A DNA stretch of 64,000 nucleotides from Euglena gracilis (GCA_039621445.1 CP154955.1:19572691-19636690); one strand, 5' to 3'. Numbered from the stretch's first letter, positions 12,401 through 22,600 are shown. Notes: a model not told the origin generated them from the sequence alone. Translations and numbers: made by a program.

Positions 12401-15000
12401 TTTTTGTGGGTCCCCCGGGACCCACAAAAAGTGACCCCCCAGGGGGTGGGTGGGGGGGACCCCCCTCCCCCCCCCCCCCCGGTCTTAAAAAAAAAAACCC
12501 GCGCCCAGCCCCCACTGCGTCCGAGGCCGGGTGCCTGAAGGCCGCCAGCGCCTGCCTCGCCTTCACCCTGAAGGAGATGCTGACGGCCCTGCTGGACGCG
12601 GGGGTGAAGGTGCTCATCATCCACGGCCAGTGGTGGGGGCCATGCCGAAGCCTCTGTGTGATGGTGGGGTTTGGTAGCAGCCCACCACTCCACCAGCGCT
12701 CGCTTTTGTCCAATGTGTTTTCCTTCTTGGCCAGGTTGGTTGAACGGGAATCCCAGAAACCATGGATTTCGGGGGCGCCAATTTCCAATCTGTTGCCCAA
12801 TCCGTTGGGTCAGACGCATTCTTTTGTGGGTGTGATTTTCCACACCATACTTAAGGAGATTGTGCTCCGTCCATCGACCAACCAGCAATTCCCGGTGGCC
12901 ATTCCAGACGCCGGGCGGCCTGGTCTGCCAGCAGCCCATTCACGGTGAATTGCCTCGCTGCGGCCAACCCGCGTTGCTTACCAGAAACGACAGCGCCCCC
13001 AGTGAGCCCCCCCCCCCCCAAACCCGCACAGCCGGTCGGGGCACACCAGACGCCACCGTGTAGCTGCGGCAGCGGACGGCAAAGGCCCGGCCCCAACCCA
13101 GGGCGAGGAGAAGCCCGAGGCGGACCATGGGCGGGAGGAGAGGGCTGCGAGGGGGGGGGGGGGCGGAGACAGCAGTTTGGGCACGATGCAGGCAGGGAAC
13201 GGGGGGCAACACTGGCCGAGCGACGACAGCCCCCACCGCTGGGCGGGACCCGTCCGACACGTTCATCCCCATCGAGAACAGTGAGGAGCTGGTGCCCGGG
13301 CCGCGCCGCCACTCCCAAGTGTTGTGCAGGTGACCTTGGCTGAAATGTGTACTTCGGGGGTGCCTGCCCCCCCCCCCCCGGATAACTGCCATGTCTGAGA
13401 GCCTGCCCAGGGTCAGGGTCCCGCCTATGCCATTGCTTTGGCATGTCCAACCCACCCACAGGGGGGAGCTGACAGCCGCAGGGGGGTTGTTTCACTGTGA
13501 CTGATTTGGTTTCGGGGTCGGACCCCGGGGGAATCGCCCGGAAATGGCCCAAAGCGGAGGACCACATGGCATGGAAGGGGTTTGGCCCAAATTAACTGAT
13601 TTGGAGCCATTTAGATCCTCGTGGCCAATGTGACCCACCCCCCACCCTTTAGTCGCACTCAGGCTTCCTGTCTGTTTATGGCCGGCGCCAACTTCGCTTC
13701 TGGTCCAGTTTGCTGTGTGGTAAGTGACCAACCCCCCCCCCTCGCATCACACCCAACCCCCCCTCCTCCGCCACAGGGGGACCCTGACAGTTTCCCAGGG
13801 CCGGTGGCTCCCCTGGGGGGGTAACAGTAGGAGGAGGTTCGAGCTCGAACGTTCGAGCTCGAACCTCCTCGAACGTTTTTGAGCCCCCCCTTCGAGGGGG
13901 GGGGTGGCTTAAAATCCTCCTCGAACGACCTCGAACGACATTCGAGGAGGATTTTGATCCTCCTCGAACGACCTCGAACGACATTCGAGGAGGATTTTGA
14001 TCCTCCTCGAATGACCTCGAACGACATTCGAGGAGGATTTTGATCCTCCTCGAACGACCTCGAACGATGTTCGAGGAGGGATCCTCCTCGAACGACCTCG
14101 AACGATGTTCGAGGAGGATATTGATCCTCCTCAAACGACCTCGAACGACGTTCGAGGAGGATCTTGATCCTCCTCCTACGTACATGCATTCAAGTTTCAG
14201 TTGCAAGTTTTTTTGGGGTTTGTTACCATGGTTCATTGTTCTTGATTCTGCTTGTTTGTTTGTTTTTACGCAGGAATGCCCCATGTGTATTAACCCTAGT
14301 TGGGCGACTCTTTGGGGTAGCTGGTACCCTGTAGGGGGAAATTTTCCACTCGTTTTAAAAGAAACATATTTTTTTTGTTACTCCTCGAACGACCTCGAAC
14401 GACATTCGAGGAGGATTTTGATCCTCCTCGAACGACCTCGAACGATTTTCGAGGAGGATCTCGAACGACCTCGAACGACATTCGAGGAGGATCGAGATCG
14501 AGATCCTCCTACTACTGTCCATCCTACTACCGTAACCCTCCCGGCTCCCCTGGGCTGCCGCCCGGCGGTGGAGCCCGCCCGGGGCCGCGTTCCAGGGCCG
14601 CATCCAGCTGGCGGTGGTGCGGCAGTACTGCGGCCACGTCCAGGGATGCACGAGAATTGGGGGGGGTCCAATTCCTCCCACCAGGCCTTCCTGTATTGCC
14701 GGGAGCGCAAATTAGGTCAAATTTTTCTTATATGTCTTGTGTATGTCTTTTACGTGTCTTATATATGTCTTATATATAGTTTTTCTTATATGTCTTATAT
14801 TAGGTTTTAAGTTTTAAGTTTTATTTATGTCTTCGATACCGAACGCTTTTTTTTTGCGCGGCGCTGTGGTGGGTGGTGGGTGGTAGGGGGGTCCGACCAC
14901 CCCCTGCCCGGCCTTCCGGAACAGTCCTGGCCACATCCTGCACGAGGTGGTGCCGGAGTGCGTGCTGGACGCCATGGCCCGCCACGGCGTCCCCGTGTGA
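3593..15000 (+). CDS. Alpha/beta-hydrolase fold protein, multi-exon gene
   Basis: Twelve exons joined at short direct repeats give an open reading frame of about 374 residues ending in TGA at 14998. Family landmarks appear in order: VVVHGFGASSLSF (oxyanion loop), GFGFT, FLGHSMGS (nucleophile serine), a strand KVLIIHGQ followed by W-D (acid residue), IPIENSEEL, and QYCGHILHEVVPE (catalytic histidine). Spacing and order match esterase or C-C hydrolase type alpha/beta hydrolases; the substrate cannot be told. The true N-terminus is not found; an extra exon at 1640-1743 is possible. Most joins use 4-7 bp repeats rather than GT-AG. Introns range from 266 bp to 2.3 kb and are full of repeats. A neighbouring gene for the same pathway is not evident. 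Confidence 0.82.
4793..4894 (+). CDS. Alpha/beta hydrolase, exon b
   Basis: Reads IPRGPAAIYHGIHC and ends in PAPGVVVH, the hydrophobic strand that precedes the oxyanion HG motif in this fold. The join to the next exon uses only CAC (4892-4894 with 5385-5387), but it creates VVVHGFGASS exactly. Confidence 0.7.
5104..5350. repeat. (CA)n/(CGCA)n microsatellite in hydrolase intron b-c
   Basis: Runs of CACA, GCACGCAC and CGCGCGCA. The open frames on both strands (HTHT, VCVC) are repeat artefacts. Confidence 0.95.
5388..5441 (+). CDS. Alpha/beta hydrolase, exon c
   Basis: Eighteen codons reading GFGASSLSFAHLIHAAQG, the conserved stretch after the oxyanion histidine. It leaves through GGGG at 5438-5441, matched at 7620-7623. 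Confidence 0.7.
5790..6720. repeat. AAATAn and ATN trinucleotide arrays in hydrolase intron c-d
   Basis: AAATA/TAAATA repeats at 5795-5890. A short direct repeat of CGCAGTGCCACA lies near 6117-6160. From 6180 come long arrays of GAT, AAT, AGT, AAC and AATAGT trinucleotides to 6717. Several homo-oligopeptide frames result and none looks coding. Confidence 0.9.
7345..7500. repeat. CA/CGCG-rich simple repeat
   Basis: Mixture of CACA and GCGCGC dinucleotides upstream of exon d, inside the same 2.2-kb intron. Confidence 0.85.
7624..7786 (+). CDS. Alpha/beta hydrolase, exon d
   Basis: Reads DVLGFGFTRADLKLC, then PHPPAVLERLFLSGNSRP and TLGICEALGGEAKRAAQA. GFGFT corresponds to the loop after strand 4 in this family. 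Exit repeat GGCCT at 7782-7786 pairs with 8048-8052, in frame. Confidence 0.78.
8053..8183 (+). CDS. Alpha/beta hydrolase, exon e with nucleophile elbow
   Basis: Reads WSVFLGHSMGSVSAITSAY, then HWLKAGKTVDAVVLLAPAIS. GHSMG is the GxSxG nucleophile elbow; the serine codon is at 8073-8075. Exit through CGCC (8180-8183 with 8756-8759) keeps the frame. A longer 10-bp repeat CCGGGGCATT (8186-8195 and 8758-8767) is out of frame and therefore not used. Confidence 0.88.
8262..8672. repeat. 20/21-bp minisatellite in hydrolase intron e-f
   Basis: About 19 head-to-tail units of CATGTGACGGGTGTGATTTG or the same ending TTCTG (21 bp), nearly identical. It fills most of a 576-bp intron. The minus-strand frames ITPVTC are by-products. 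Confidence 0.97.
8760..8863 (+). CDS. Alpha/beta hydrolase, exon f
   Basis: Reads GAFAEALTAAEGGNANNF, then LPAAAPLLQSVTTLTKL. This is the variable lid region of the fold. Exit repeat AAGCT (8859-8863 with 9195-9199). The 336 bp between is open in the same frame and a multiple of three, so retention cannot be excluded, but its content is proline-rich and holds G-runs. Confidence 0.68.
9200..9283 (+). CDS. Alpha/beta hydrolase, exon g
   Basis: Reads GVSLDLFWYIGLRFALG, then WHQEVDAGQAC across the join. Exit repeat GGCCTG (9278-9283 with 11539-11544). CTGGGCC just inside the left end is complementary to GGCCCAG just inside the right end. Confidence 0.75.
9970..10990. repeat. R1 copy 2 followed by ~200-bp degenerate tandem repeat
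   Basis: Begins with R1 (9970-10090). Units of about 200 bp follow, each containing AACTCGGGCCAGGCGGGGAG, a TAGATAGGGCATT stretch, a CAAGGGCTTC stretch and TTTCCTTTGATTT. Unit starts lie near 10170, 10380, 10575 and 10990. An inverted partial copy is at 57300-57660. Lies in the intron between exons g and h. Confidence 0.85.
11545..11625 (+). CDS. Alpha/beta hydrolase, exon h
   Basis: Reads PPGTLEQYKSPMARP, then NWAPWLVAFIEA. An EQYKSP-like element after the lid is common in the family. Exit repeat CGAGGC (11620-11625 with 12522-12527), in frame. Confidence 0.78.
12013..12223. mobile_element. Foldback element F1, GTAGGAGGAGG ends
   Basis: 211-bp element with inverted ends GTAGGAGGAGGCTCC and its complement. 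The interior repeats words around CATTTGAGGAGG and TCGAG in both orientations. It is diverged from the element at 13827-14179. Located in hydrolase intron h-i. Confidence 0.75.
12528..12633 (+). CDS. Alpha/beta hydrolase, exon i
   Basis: Reads GCLKAASACLAFTLKEM, then LTALLDAGVKVLIIHGQW. KVLIIHGQ is the strand and turn that precede the catalytic acid in alpha/beta hydrolases. The join to exon j shares only GG (12632-12633 with 13245-13246). It yields HGQWDPSD, placing an aspartate at the expected position, but this boundary is the weakest in the gene. Confidence 0.82.
13247..13300 (+). CDS. Alpha/beta hydrolase, exon j
   Basis: Reads DPSDTFIPIENSEELVPG. The first aspartate is the likely catalytic acid, and IPIENSEEL is the usual follow-on. 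Exit repeat GCCCGGG (13294-13300 with 14577-14583), in frame. Confidence 0.8.
13827..14179. mobile_element. Foldback element F2 with nested palindrome array
   Basis: 353-bp element bounded by GTAGGAGGAGG and CCTCCTCCTAC. Inside, a unit of about 50 bp recurs five to six times. Each unit is itself near-palindromic: CGAACGACNTTCGAGGAGG, ATTTTGAT, then CCTCCTCGAACG. A shorter third block of the same units lies at 14384-14515. Both lie in hydrolase intron j-k. Confidence 0.85.
14384..14515. repeat. Partial F2-type palindrome block
   Basis: Starts CTCCTCGAACGACCTCGAAC and ends GATCCTCCTACTAC. Three units of the F2 word with a GAGATCGAGATC centre. No clear left GTAGGAGG end is visible. Confidence 0.75.
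14584..14637 (+). CDS. Alpha/beta hydrolase, exon k
   Basis: Reads AAFQGRIQLAVVRQYCGH. Ends in the CGH of the catalytic histidine motif. Exit repeat GGCCAC (14632-14637 with 14929-14934). Counting from the repeat's end, CAG lies at +4 to +6 and CTG at -8 to -6, and CCAGG can pair with CCTGG. Confidence 0.85.
14935..15000 (+). CDS. Alpha/beta hydrolase, terminal exon
   Basis: Reads ILHEVVPECVLDAMARHGVP, then V and TGA. With the previous exon it makes CGHILHEVVPE, the C-terminal histidine motif, and a typical closing helix. Confidence 0.88.
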   Translation: MLHEVVPECVLDAMARHGVPV

Positions 15001-18000
15001 CCGGCGTGACCCGCTCCGCGGCCTGTGCATGCATTCGCTTAGCCCCGAGTGATCCCAACCCCCGCCTCAGGAGGATGGGTGGGTGGGTGAGTTTGGTCCA
15101 CCAGACCTCCCCCACCCCTGAGATAGGTTCCGGTGGCTGGACATCCCTTTTGAATGTTCTCGCCTTTCGGGGGTTTGAGGCAAGCTTTGGACAAGTGGTT
15201 TAAAAATTAAACAAGCCTAAGATTCCCCCCCCCCCGCCATGGGGTTCTTGAGTGAATTTATGGTCCTGTGGTACATTGGGTCCGTGGCATTACATAATGA
15301 AGGCTTGACCCTGAGGGTGGCCCAAGCCATTCGCAATGCTGCGATACGAATGCATATTGTGCGCACACGGGCCTAAACCCCTCCTTGACTGGGTGATTTG
15401 TCGGTGAACCATGTACCTGATGAATTGCGATGAGTTCGTGTTGTCGTGATGCAGTGTGTGGTTGGCACCCCCGTTGAAGTCACGCACATTCCAAAACGTT
15501 GCAGTGTTCTGGGTGGCCCCAAACATTTGGAGTGCTGGTTTAGGTGCCACTGGGCCTGGTTATTTGGAGCCTCCACGGAGGCTCCACGGACGCTCCAGCT
15601 CCTTACTTTGTTGAAGCCCACCATATATTTTTTGGTGATGATGATAAGATTCGTAGGAATCAAGCGGCCAGCCTCTGCCTCTGCCCAGCGCCTTGCCTTC
15701 ACCTGCCACCCCTTTGCTGGGTGACCCTCCCAAACCACCTCTGTCTCTTCAATGTTCCCCTCAGTCTTCGCGCCACTGTAATCAGTGACCGCACATCCTG
15801 TTGCGGGGACAGCACAGCTCAGAAAGGCAGAAGTGGACGCCGTCTCTGGCGCAGAACGGTCCAATTCCAAGGATTTCCAATCAACGACTTCAAATAAAGT
15901 TCACTGAAGGTCGTGGTATTTCTGGATTTCGGGTCGGAGGTTTGGTGGCAAGCCCTCCCAAAAGAGCCAACTGGCTGATTTCCACCAAGACCCGAGAAAG
16001 TCAATGCAAGGAAACTCCACCTGGAGGTTTTTCATTAACCCAAAAAAAGAAACACAGAGGATGCCCCCACGTCCAAGGTGCAAGGTGCAGCGGACAGTGA
16101 CCTGAAGAAGTGCCAGATGCCAGATGATGCCAGACGGTGGTTCCAAATGAAACACCAGTCAAAAACTGTATTTTTCCCCAAACAACAGTCCGACAGTGAC
16201 GGACGTTTGACAGCGAGCGTTTCTTCAAGAGGTGGTAAATTCCTAATTCCCCCGCTGGCACTGCCTCCTCCCGGACCGTTGGGGCCGGAACCGCTCCCCA
16301 GCCCACCCCCGCACCGGGATGGCCCGCCCGGGCTAGTCCCGCCGGCAACGCTACAGCCGCTTGCCACTTTTTTGATTTCGAATGCAGCCCCACCGCCCCC
16401 CTGTGCACTGCCAGCCGCCAATCCTGAGCCCTGACCCGTATGCCCCTTGTCTGCCCCCGAGGCCAGGGGGGGAGGGGCTTAGGAGAGCCGTTTCCCCTCC
16501 AAAGGCAGTTGATTCCCCCCAACGCCTCCATCGGGTCGCAAGACATGGTCGGAAAGCAGGAGGTGCGGGGGCTCCACACGGCACACACGATGGAGCATGG
16601 AAGTCGAGGCCCATAGAGGGGGTTCATAGAAAAATGTGATTTAGACCAATTGTCAGGAGGAATTATTCTTCTCCTCCTACCATATTTCCAGACAGTTTTT
16701 TTTTGCAGCTAATGGTTGTGACATGCTGAAACACAGTGATTTGATGCACAAACGAAACCTATTGCATTTTCATGCAGTCACCACAAGGATATGCTGCCCC
16801 GGAGAATGAAGTTCTTTTTTGTCAAATTTCGTGTCGGGAAAGACAGGAATGCTTGTTTGCACAACACCATTATCATCGCTGTGAGAGGCCATTTTTCTCT
16901 CCCATCTTTTGTTCTAGGGCAGGACAAACGGGGGTGGAGGCCCCCACAGATACTGTCTGCGGGATGGGTCATTTTACTTTGAAAGGAACAGGCGAAACCG
17001 TTCACCCTGGAGTACTTCGCCCCAGTGCATATTATAAAATGAAGTGTGCGAGAACAGGGTGCGGGGTTTTCGGTTGGGGGAGAGGGTACTCCAGACCCCA
17101 CTTGATTTGATTTGATTTGATTTGACCCCATTTGACCGGACCCCCCCCTCACACACACATGAATGGCATCCTTTGCTGCGGTCGTTACGGCTGACTCCGT
17201 CGAACTGCATGCCCTCACCATGGCTCACATCAACCGCCCATGGACCGCAGCCAACCCGATACCTCCGTCGAGCCCCCCAGGCACAGGATGGGTGGCAGTC
17301 GGCCAACCCGTCGCCCACCTTCACTTGTCCTTTGCCGCCAGGGCGAATCTTAAGCCGAAGCGGACCCCATCCCCTGAGCAGCCTTTCCCCAGCCCTGACC
17401 CCCCATCGAACAGTTTTAAGCATTTTGCAGCCACCTGAAGGGCAGGTGGACATTTTTTTTGTTTTTGGGGGGAAATGGGCCAAAATGGTAAAATGGGTCG
17501 GACTTCAGCTGGCCAGGGCAAATTTGGGGTCAAAAAATGGGCTTTTTGCATAATCGGTCGCCTTTTAGGGTGTTTTGGCAGTTTCGATTGTTTCGGTACC
17601 CAGTTCGACCCTGCGTCAGGTCCAGTCCTGGCCGTATGACCCCAGGGGGGGGAGTGTCAGCCAACAACTTCTTCCAGCCATCCCACTTTTCAACCTTCTG
17701 AACTGGGCCCCCGGGGGGTCGCCAAGCGACGCCCTGCTTGCCGCGTGTCCAACCTGACCCCATCCGTGCGCATATGCTGTGCGAAGAGACCTCAGAGAGC
17801 CAAGGTTGTGGCACGCCAAGGTTGTCAACCTGATTTCGACTGGTGGGAGATGAATTCCGCCCGCCAGTCGGTGATGTCCCGAAACTGTCCAAAAACGGCG
17901 ACAAGAGAAGGAAAGGAGGCGCACTCTCCCCCCCCCCACGCTCATCGGAGGCAAAGAACGGCGTTGCTGTGCAAGTGATTTAGTAAAACCAAGGAACCGC

Positions 18001-18398
18001 CAAATTGAGACCATCCCGCCAATCCGCCGAGAACATCTGTATATTTAAACCCAATGTGGCTGTGTTTTGGAAATACTCACAGTATGGATCGTGTGTTCCT
18101 GCATCATACCATTGCTTAACACCTGTCCTACCCCACCCCTGGGGGTGACTGACTGGTTTTTTTGGCCAAGAGCCCCCCCCCCCCGGGGGGTGGGGTGGGC
18201 CCGAAAATGAAAAGTGGCTGGCCTGGCGCCAAAGGCGCCGGAAATTTTTTGTATTTTTTGAGACTTTTTTTGGCAAATTTTCATTGCCTCCTGAAGAGTG
18301 GCCGATCCCCCGGGGGGGGGGGGGGGTAAAGTGACTAACTGGTTTTTTCAGAGTGGAAAGTGACCCCCCTGGGGGGGGTCGCTAAGCAATGGTATGGC
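15001..18398. other. Spacer, no gene supported
   Basis: No family motif was found on either strand. One frame at 16078-16434 (DARRWFQMKHQSKTVFF) and one at 17164-17440 (MASFAAVVTADSVELHAL) read somewhat like protein but have no partner I could join. A word family GGAGGCTCCAC occurs at 15565-15600 and again near 30930-30985 and 31790-31830. It may hold 5' exons of the gene starting at 18.4 kb. Confidence 0.4.
18105..18396. mobile_element. Foldback element with CATACCATT ends
   Basis: Inverted ends CATACCATTGCTTA and TAAGCAATGGTATG with C-runs and G-runs inside. The centre holds GGCGCCAAAGGCGCC, a self-complementary hairpin word. Same ends as the RPS9 intron (CATACCATT). It lies directly before the first exon of the next block. 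Confidence 0.8.
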
Positions 18399-18403
18399 TT
18401 GCA

Positions 18404-18500
18404 TTTGGGGGGTCAGCTCTGCCTGAGGGAGCAGTGCGGCCCATACTGCCTCCCCAGACTGGCAACCACGCCACTGGGCCCCTACGAAGACTGGGCAGCT
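18404..18500 (+). CDS. Unrecognised gene block, exon 1 visible
   Basis: Reads QLCLREQCGPYCLP, then RLATTPLGPYEDWAA. The left boundary is unknown; it starts somewhere after the element ending at 18396. The join to the next exon uses an 8-bp repeat GGGCAGCT (18493-18500 with 18807-18814), in frame. I do not recognise the product. The whole block may be the N-terminal region of the PC-esterase gene downstream. Confidence 0.5.
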
Positions 18501-18814
18501 GCCCGCCGGTTCGCCCCGCCGCTGCCTGTACAGCTCACCCCTTCCCCTGCCCAATCTGACCCGACGAGGTGCGGCCCAGCAGCGTTTGAAACTTTTTGGC
18601 GTGATTCATGAAAGAACCCTTGTGCATGAAACTGCACATGATTGTCTTAAGTTCTGTGTCAATTTTTTGCATAAAAATCCGCCAAAGTTTTTTGCAAAAC
18701 GCCCAAAAAAATAATTTTGAAACTATTTCAAAAAAAAACTCTGTCAAAAAGTTCCAACAACCTGTTCTCTGGGGTTTCATAAAACGTCATTACGTTCCAA
18801 CAACAGGGGCAGCT

Positions 18815-18898
18815 CCCGGATGCTCCTTGCTGGCCCACCGGCCCACTGGGGGGAGGGCGGACGAGAGCGAGTGCGCACGCTACTTTCCGTGGCATTTG
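18815..18898 (+). CDS. Unrecognised gene block, exon 2
   Basis: Reads PGCSLLAHRPTGGRADE, then SECARYFPWHL. Exit repeat ATTTG (18894-18898 with 19073-19077), in frame. Confidence 0.5.
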
Positions 18899-19077
18899 TC
18901 GCCCCCCCCCCCGGGCTGGGACCCAAATGGGTGGTGGGTGCCCTGGTGGGGGGAAGGGCAGTCCGATCCCCCCCAACGCCCCTTCGGTTCTCTCACAGCC
19001 CTTTTTTGGTGGGGCGTGGTCCTTCAATACCAAAAGGATTTCTTTTTGTGCGGTGCCGCAGTGATGCGGAGGATTTG

Positions 19078-19110
19078 ACCATCTCCACCGGGCGCCTGAT
19101 GAACTTGGGG
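19078..19110 (+). CDS. Unrecognised gene block, exon 3
   Basis: Eleven codons, TISTGRLMNLG. Exit repeat TGGGG (19106-19110 with 19324-19328). The intron carries a G-run near its left end and a C-rich stretch near its right end. Confidence 0.45.
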
Positions 19111-19328
19111 AACCCCGGGGGGGGGGGACAGGGCCGGACCCAAGGGGGCTCCTGTGCGCCGGAAACAGCCCCAGGCCAGAAGGGGGGATAACAGGCACCA
19201 AACAAACAGCCACAGGGTACACATGGGGGGGATTTTTTGAAAGTTTTTTACGATGGCCCAATTTTAGGGGGAGTCCCCTCCCAGGTGGTCCTCACACCCG
19301 GGTCAAGAGGCCCACCTCCCAGGTGGGG

Positions 19329-19361
19329 GACAAGCTCCCCCATCACACGTTCCTGTCCAGC
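19329..19361 (+). CDS. Unrecognised gene block, exon 4
   Basis: Eleven codons, DKLPHHTFLSS. Exit repeat CAGC (19358-19361 with 19416-19419) removes only 58 bp. Confidence 0.42.
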
Positions 19362-19419
19362 CGCACGCCGCCTCCGCCATCCCCCGCCCGGCCGCACCTC
19401 CCCCTCGCCACCCCACAGC

Positions 19420-19452
19420 TATTACCAGGCACGGGGCAGCGTGCCTGCTATC
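19420..19452 (+). CDS. Unrecognised gene block, exon 5
   Basis: Eleven codons, YYQARGSVPAI. Exit repeat GCTATC (19447-19452 with 19574-19579), in frame. Confidence 0.42.
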
Positions 19453-19579
19453 CGGCCCCCACCCCCTAGTCCTGGGACTAGGGGGCTATGTTTGCCAGCC
19501 CTCAGGGCGGACCGCCGCTCCACAGGGCGCGCCACACCCCCCGCTGCAGGCAGAGCCTCGGCGGGACGGCGGCGCTATC

Positions 19580-19669
19580 ACTCCTCCCCCTTCCTGGCTG
19601 CCCTGCTGTCTCTTGGCTGCCGATGACTGCTGGTTTGTGTACTTTACGATGCACCCACAACACGCCTGA
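19580..19669 (+). CDS. Unrecognised gene block, last visible exon
   Basis: Reads TPPPSWLPCCLLAADDC, then WFVYFTMHPQHA and TGA at 19667. The stop may be real. Alternatively the exon leaves earlier through TTT (19643-19645) and joins the exon at 23189, giving WFVYFEVQGTTDQ; that match is only 3 bp, so continuity with the PC-esterase gene is a hypothesis. Confidence 0.4.
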   Translation, partial: TPPPSWLPCCLLAADDCWFVYFTMHPQHA

Positions 19670-22600
19670 CAGTTGCACCGTTGTAGTTCACCCATGTTGC
19701 CATCGCTTGAGGGGTTAACTTTTTTGATGGTCGTCTCACGCAAAGAGAGCCTGCTGCATGTCGCCGCAAGTGGGCTCAAAGCAACGGTGCACTGCTGCTG
19801 AAGGCGGCGGTCCAGAACAAACAACCATTCTTTTTGCTGAAAAGCAGAAAGAAGAAATAAAAGGCAACACAATGAGCCACAAAACGTCCAGTTTCTGAGG
19901 CAAAAACCACCCCAGGATGGATTTTGATGGTGTTCCATACAGATACGACACATTTTGAGTCAACTTTGCACCCAAAAATTACGAGTTTACTTCAGTAATC
20001 CCCGCAAATAATATTCCCCCAGACTTTTTTGAAATTTCTGTGTTTGGCATATTTCACGTGTTTTGTTTGATATGTATTACCCCCCAAGTGATATCTGTTG
20101 TTTTCTGCTGAGAACTAGGTCAATCTGTCTCCTTTTATTCTAGTTTTTTGTTTTTCTTATTCACAAAAGTTTTGTGTTTTCCTGTTTGTCGACAAAATTG
20201 GCATTTTTTAAGGGGCAGCTCCCAATTATATGGCCCCCCTGGGGGGGAGGCATTCAATTGGATTGGGGGGGGGGGTCGTATGGTAGGACACAGGTCCGAC
20301 CTTCGGGAAAAGCTGGGATAATTGATGGGGAGGGGTTAGGATAACGGCTGGTCTGCCATGGGGCTCCCTTTTTTTTTAGGAATTTAGAAGAAGTTAGGCC
20401 GCATTCTGGACCGAGTTCGGCCAAATATCGGCCAAATTCGAGCGTTTTTTTTTAGGCAAACGCTGTTTTCAAAATCTTCCAAAACGGGGACGTAATTTCC
20501 GGCCTAACTTTGTTCCTAAACAGGGCCAATTTTCGGCGCGCCAATCCTAACCTAACCCTGTTCCCTTAAACAACACTGCGTTCTCCCCGAATCTGCCGAA
20601 AGTTGCCGGGCAGAGCGGGCCGAAAAAAATCCAGAAAGTGGGTGCCTTTTTGACTGACTGGGTCCCATCATACAACCCCCCCCCACGTGATCCAACTATA
20701 ATCCTAATCCAACTATATGGCCCCCCGGGGTCACAATCATATTGGTAACTGCCTTTTGAGGAGCAATAACCCCCTAACACAAGCATGGGTGCACTTAACC
20801 GGACTGCTGCCTCCGGCGGAGGGGGATGCGCTTCTATTTGGATCCTCCGTGCACGATTTTTCGTTGATTTCCTTTTTCCTTTAGAAGCCCATCAAAATGG
20901 GGGGGGGGGTGCTTGCAGCGGACAGCTGCCTTCATTGCTTTTATTTGGACTTTGCGTTTGTGGTGGCCCTGTGCTTCTAAACCCCCCACCCCAATAAGTG
21001 CACGGGTGCGCTCATTTTAAGGATGTAGTTTCGGACCCCAAGGGGTGCGCATTTATAAGGGCACTGCGCACTTTTTAGGGCAAAGCCAAAAATACTGGCG
21101 TTACCCCCACTCTTTTTCAATTTTCCCCCTATTTTGTGATTTCAAGCTAAACCCCCCCCCAAAAAATAAGCCTCCCCCCAAAAATAAGACCCCCCTGACG
21201 GCGCGAAGCGCCAGAGACGGTGACGAGTTTCCCTGAAAAATCATAAAACCCCAATTTCACACACAAAAATGATGAAATTTCAAAAAAATTCGTTTTTTTG
21301 AGGTGCAAAAAAAAACATGGTAAATGTCAATTTACACCAATTAACACATGGCGCGAAGCGCCGAAGGAAATTTTAATGCTTTTGGGAACCTGAAAAATGA
21401 TATTTTTTTCGGGCCTGGGTCGGTCAAGAAAAAATCCAAAATTAAGACCCCCCAAAAAATAAGACCCCCCCCCTGGAGGTTTCCAGCAACGGACCCAAAA
21501 ATAAGACCCGAGTCTTATTTTGGGGGGGTCATGAGTCAAGTGATTTTGTGTCAAATGTGTCAAATTTGGGCTTGGACGATAGAAATATTTGGTCTGAGAA
21601 GGACAGTTCTGAGAATTGTGTGTGCTTTCCGACCTGAGATGCGACAGTGATTTCTCCTTTGGGGGTGCACTTTTTAGGGAGGTGGTTTCGGACCCTTGTG
21701 GGGTGCACACTTATTAGGAGGGGGGGTTACAAGGGGGGTTACCCCCCGGGGGCTTGGCCCCCCTCCTCCTTACACGCAAACTTGGCCCCCCTAAAGCTGG
21801 CCTTTGGCCTTTTGCATATGGCGGCCAAAGTGCTTAACATGCAAACTTGGCCCCCTAAGTTGGCCCCCGGCCTCACCTTCGAACCCGGGCCAAGCGCCCA
21901 GGGGTGGGGAGGCATGTGTGTTAAACAGTGGAATAATCATGATTTTGTATTTTCTTGCTCCATCCATATTCTAGCTACAACAGAAAGGGTGTCGGCTCCA
22001 AAGCCAGCCAGCTCTTTTTCCAGTGAGTAGTTCCTGACCTGGTTCCCAATCTCACCTGAGCTCAGCTGAGCTGAGCATTTTTGATAAAAACTTCCAGAAA
22101 TTGCTAGTTTTTTTTTGAAGTTTTCCCTCCATTGAAATCGCAAAAGTGCAGAAAACATACTACTGAGGATGCAAGAATGATATTGCATGCATTCTGTGCA
22201 TGCATTTCTGTGCTATCAATGTGCACACCAACACGCAAAGACGTAATGTTTACACCAACAAATATCCTCCGCAGTTCTCCTCCCATTTTATCAAAGGTCC
22301 CTGCCAGGGGTTTTCTTAAGCCGGAGGGCACCCCATCCCCCGGGGGGGGGGGGGGGGCAGCCAGCCAGCAGCTCAAATCCAGCCAGCAGCCCAAATTCGG
22401 GCTGGGAGCCCCCCCCCACAGGGGGTCGAGTGAAATAAAGTTGGGTCCAGCCCGGCCGGAGGCTGGGCCAGCTGGCCGCAGGCTGGCCAGCCAACTGGGC
22501 TGCCAGCTCACCTATCCCTGCATTTTTTCCCCTCATTACAGCTTCCGCCATCATAGCCCCCCAGCCTTGATCCAGATCCATCCATCAAAATGTCGAAAAT

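Noticed and set aside
17164-17440. Frame MASFAAVVTADSVELHAL as a gene start
   Set aside because: No continuation, no motif and no repeat partner that I could find.
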